Positions 62,232 to 64,000 of a stretch of 64,000 bases of DNA are shown here, piece after piece. A model generated the notes under the pieces. The model was given only the letters and a program-made list of their open reading frames with translations, ran no database searches and was not told the origin of the DNA. The DNA comes from Halobacteriales archaeon QS_4_70_19 (GTDB lineage Archaea; Halobacteriota; Halobacteria; Halobacteriales; Haloarculaceae). The stretch spans positions 166,274 through 230,273 of the forward strand of contig PXRM01000022.1 of assembly GCA_003020985.1 (NCBI GenBank), given 5' to 3'. Positions within the stretch are counted from its first letter, which is position 1; every line of letters starts with the position of its first letter. The position numbers and the translations under genes were made by a program.

Positions 62232-64000
62232 TCACTCGTCGAGTCGTCCCTGCCACTCCTGGACGCGAGAGATCAGATCGACCGGCGTGACCTCGTTCAC
62301 ATCGGTCTCTCGAAGTTCCGCGAGGACGCTCTCGGTTGCGGGGTCCATCTCCCCACCGCTGGAGCCCGGCTCCGACGAGGCTCGGCCTTCGGTCGCACCA
62401 CCGTCAGCCGCAGCGCCCTCCTCACGGAACGCTCCTCCACCGAGGTCGAACACCGCTTGTACGGTTTCGTCCGGACGGCTGGCATCTCCCGAGCCCTTCG
62501 CCTGGATCGCTTTCTCGTTCCGAAGCCGGTCAAGCACCTCCCGCGAACGATTCACCACCGGCTCCGGAATTCCAGCGAGGTCCGCCACGTGGATTCCGTA
62601 CGAGCGGTCGGTCGCGCCCTCGCGAACGGTCCGCAGGAACGTCACGTCGCCGTCGTCCTCGCTCGCCGCGACGTGGACGTTCTCGACGCGCGGGAGATGC
62701 TCGGCGAGCGAGGTGAGTTCGTGATAGTGGGTCGCGAATAACGTCTTAGAATCGACATTATTCGCGAGCCACTCCGTCGCGGCCCACGCAATCGAAATCC
62801 CGTCGTACGTCGCCGTCCCGCGGCCGACCTCGTCGAGGATGACCAGCGAGTCCTCGGTCGCGCTGTGGAGGATGTTCGAGAGCTCCTGCATCTCGACCAT
62901 GAACGTCGACCGGCCCTGCGCGAGTTCGTCGAGCGCGCCGACGCGCGTGTACACCCCATCCACCAGCCCCACGCGTGCCTCCCGTGCCGGGACGAACGAC
63001 CCCATCTGTGCGAGCAGCGTCACCAGCGCGGCCTGGCGCATGTACGTCGATTTGCCGCTCATGTTCGGCCCCGTCACCAGGAGGAACCGGCGTTCGCGGT
63101 CCAGCCGGAGGTCGTTCGGGACGAACTCGACGGACTGCTCGACGACGGGGTGGCGCGCGGCCCGCAGGTCGAGCACGTCGTCGTCGGTGAGTTCCGGTTT
63201 CGTCCAGTCGTTCCGCACGGCGTGCTCGGCCAGCGAACGGAGCGTGTCCAGTTCGGCGAACGCCCGACCGACGGCCTGGAGCAGGTCGGCACGCTCCCCG
63301 ATGTCCGCGCGGAGGTCGCGAAACACCGTGGCCTCGAGGTCGCCCCGCTCCTCCTCCAGCCGCATGATCTCGCGCTCGCGCTCGGCCAGCTCGTCGGTGA
63401 CAAACCGCTCGCTGTTTTTCAGCGTCTTGATGGCCTCGTAGTGGGCGGGCACCTGGTCGCTCTCGCTTTTCCCGACCTGGATGTAGTAGCCGTCCGTCTT
63501 GTTCCGGCCGACGGAGACGTGGGTGAGGCCGTGCTCGCGCTTCTCGCGCTCGGCCAGCGAGTCGATCCACTCGGCGGCCTCGTCGTGGCGCTCGACGAGG
63601 TCCCGCAGCTCCTCGTCGTACGCCGGGCGGATGAGGCCGCCCGCCGTGAGCGATTTGGGCGGGTCGTCGGCGAGCGCGGCGTCGAGCTCCTCGCGCACCG
63701 CGGCGGCGCCCTCGCGGTCCAGGTCCGCGAACACGTCGGCCACGGGCGAGTCCGCAAGCCGGGGGGCGGACGTCACCGCGTCGACCAGGTCCGGCAGGGC
63801 CGCTAGCGTCTCGCGCACCCGGAGCAGCGCGTCCGGGCCCGCGCTGCCGGAGGCGGTCCGTGAGGCCAGGCGTTCGAGGTCGTAGGTACCGTCGAGCGTC
63901 TCGCGCAGGCGGTCCCGGGCCATCGCGTCCGCCGCGAGCGCCGCGACGGCACCCTGCCGGCGCTCCAGTTCCGCGCGGTCCCGGCGCGGCCGTCCGAGCC
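62232..64000 (-). CDS. mutS: DNA mismatch repair protein MutS, 5' end beyond the window
   Basis: The C-terminal 589 residues of a MutS. The core/lever region is followed by the ATPase with Walker A GPNMSGKSTYMRQAA, Walker B VILDEVGRGTATYDG and FATHYHELTSLAEHL, then an acidic linker and a C-terminal dimerisation tail ending WQGRLDE. The frame stays open to base 64000 (LGRPRRDRAELERRQGAV), so the mismatch-recognition domain lies outside. An ATG at 63923 is internal. Its 3' end lies about 40 bp from the IS remnant. Confidence 0.95.
   Translation of the reverse strand, partial: LGRPRRDRAELERRQGAVAALAADAMARDRLRETLDGTYDLERLASRTASGSAGPDALLRVRETLAALPDLVDAVTSAPRLADSPVADVFADLDREGAAAVREELDAALADDPPKSLTAGGLIRPAYDEELRDLVERHDEAAEWIDSLAEREKREHGLTHVSVGRNKTDGYYIQVGKSESDQVPAHYEAIKTLKNSERFVTDELAEREREIMRLEEERGDLEATVFRDLRADIGERADLLQAVGRAFAELDTLRSLAEHAVRNDWTKPELTDDDVLDLRAARHPVVEQSVEFVPNDLRLDRERRFLLVTGPNMSGKSTYMRQAALVTLLAQMGSFVPAREARVGLVDGVYTRVGALDELAQGRSTFMVEMQELSNILHSATEDSLVILDEVGRGTATYDGISIAWAATEWLANNVDSKTLFATHYHELTSLAEHLPRVENVHVAASEDDGDVTFLRTVREGATDRSYGIHVADLAGIPEPVVNRSREVLDRLRNEKAIQAKGSGDASRPDETVQAVFDLGGGAFREEGAAADGGATEGRASSEPGSSGGEMDPATESVLAELRETDVNEVTPVDLISRVQEWQGRLDE

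Noticed and set aside
1..64000. CRISPR arrays, rRNA or integrase-type attachment sites
   Set aside because: No regularly spaced direct repeats, rRNA-like blocks, integrase gene or tRNA end was seen.

Overview
The window is GC-rich, with strongly acidic, Asp/Glu-heavy proteins, twin-arginine lipoprotein signals, a PGF-CTERM surface anchor, GfcR/TrmB regulators, an Orc/Cdc6 protein and TATA-type promoters. Together these point to a halophilic archaeon (class Halobacteria). It appears to be chromosomal. No rRNA, tRNA or CRISPR array was found.

Layout. 1-10.1 kb: the 3' part of a Rad3/XPD-type helicase, a divergent pair of rhodaneses, an alkaline-phosphatase-superfamily enzyme coupled to a flippase-like membrane protein, a thioredoxin, a CPBP protease and a FrnE/DsbA protein. 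10.3-23.8 kb: an ABC exporter pair, an AIR-synthase remnant, the ThiD-ThiN fusion, an ECM4-type transferase, envelope lipoproteins including a P19-like iron-binding protein, and small membrane and regulatory genes. 23.9-25.9 kb: an insertion hotspot with an ecfT remnant, orphan palindromes and a tnpB-only IS200/IS605-type element. 25.9-36.6 kb: fatty-acid/acyl-CoA type catabolism (acyl-CoA dehydrogenase, SDR, 2-hydroxyacid dehydrogenase, crotonase, acyl-CoA ligase). This stretch surrounds an unusual Tat-exported trio: an SCP2-MmgE/PrpD fusion, a gluconate-dehydrogenase-gamma-like subunit and a GMC oxidoreductase. 36.8-39.1 kb: DoxX, a coiled HhH protein and a queuosine-precursor-type transporter.

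39.1-60.6 kb is a gathered sugar and glycerol catabolic island. It holds gluconate dehydratase, KDG aldolase, a HAD hydrolase, glucose dehydrogenase, gfcR, trmB, glpCBA diverging from glpK-glpX, pyruvate kinase, GapN and KDG kinase. Together these encode most of the semiphosphorylative Entner-Doudoroff route plus glycerol entry at dihydroxyacetone phosphate. Matching 5-8-5 inverted repeats lie 33-56 nt upstream of gad, gdh and, in weaker form, gapN, which suggests one shared regulator. A ppc remnant and an internally deleted mgsA sit inside the island.

60.6-64 kb is a decayed, partly AT-rich patch: a ligase remnant, a HhH remnant, a Cys-rich peptide with a small membrane protein reminiscent of a halocin pair, and an IS remnant. 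The mutS gene then runs off the right edge.

Four genes carry single-base frameshifts in mononucleotide runs and one carries an in-frame TAG. Either the assembly has residual homopolymer errors or several genes are decaying. These genes are annotated as interrupted, with the repair that restores them.
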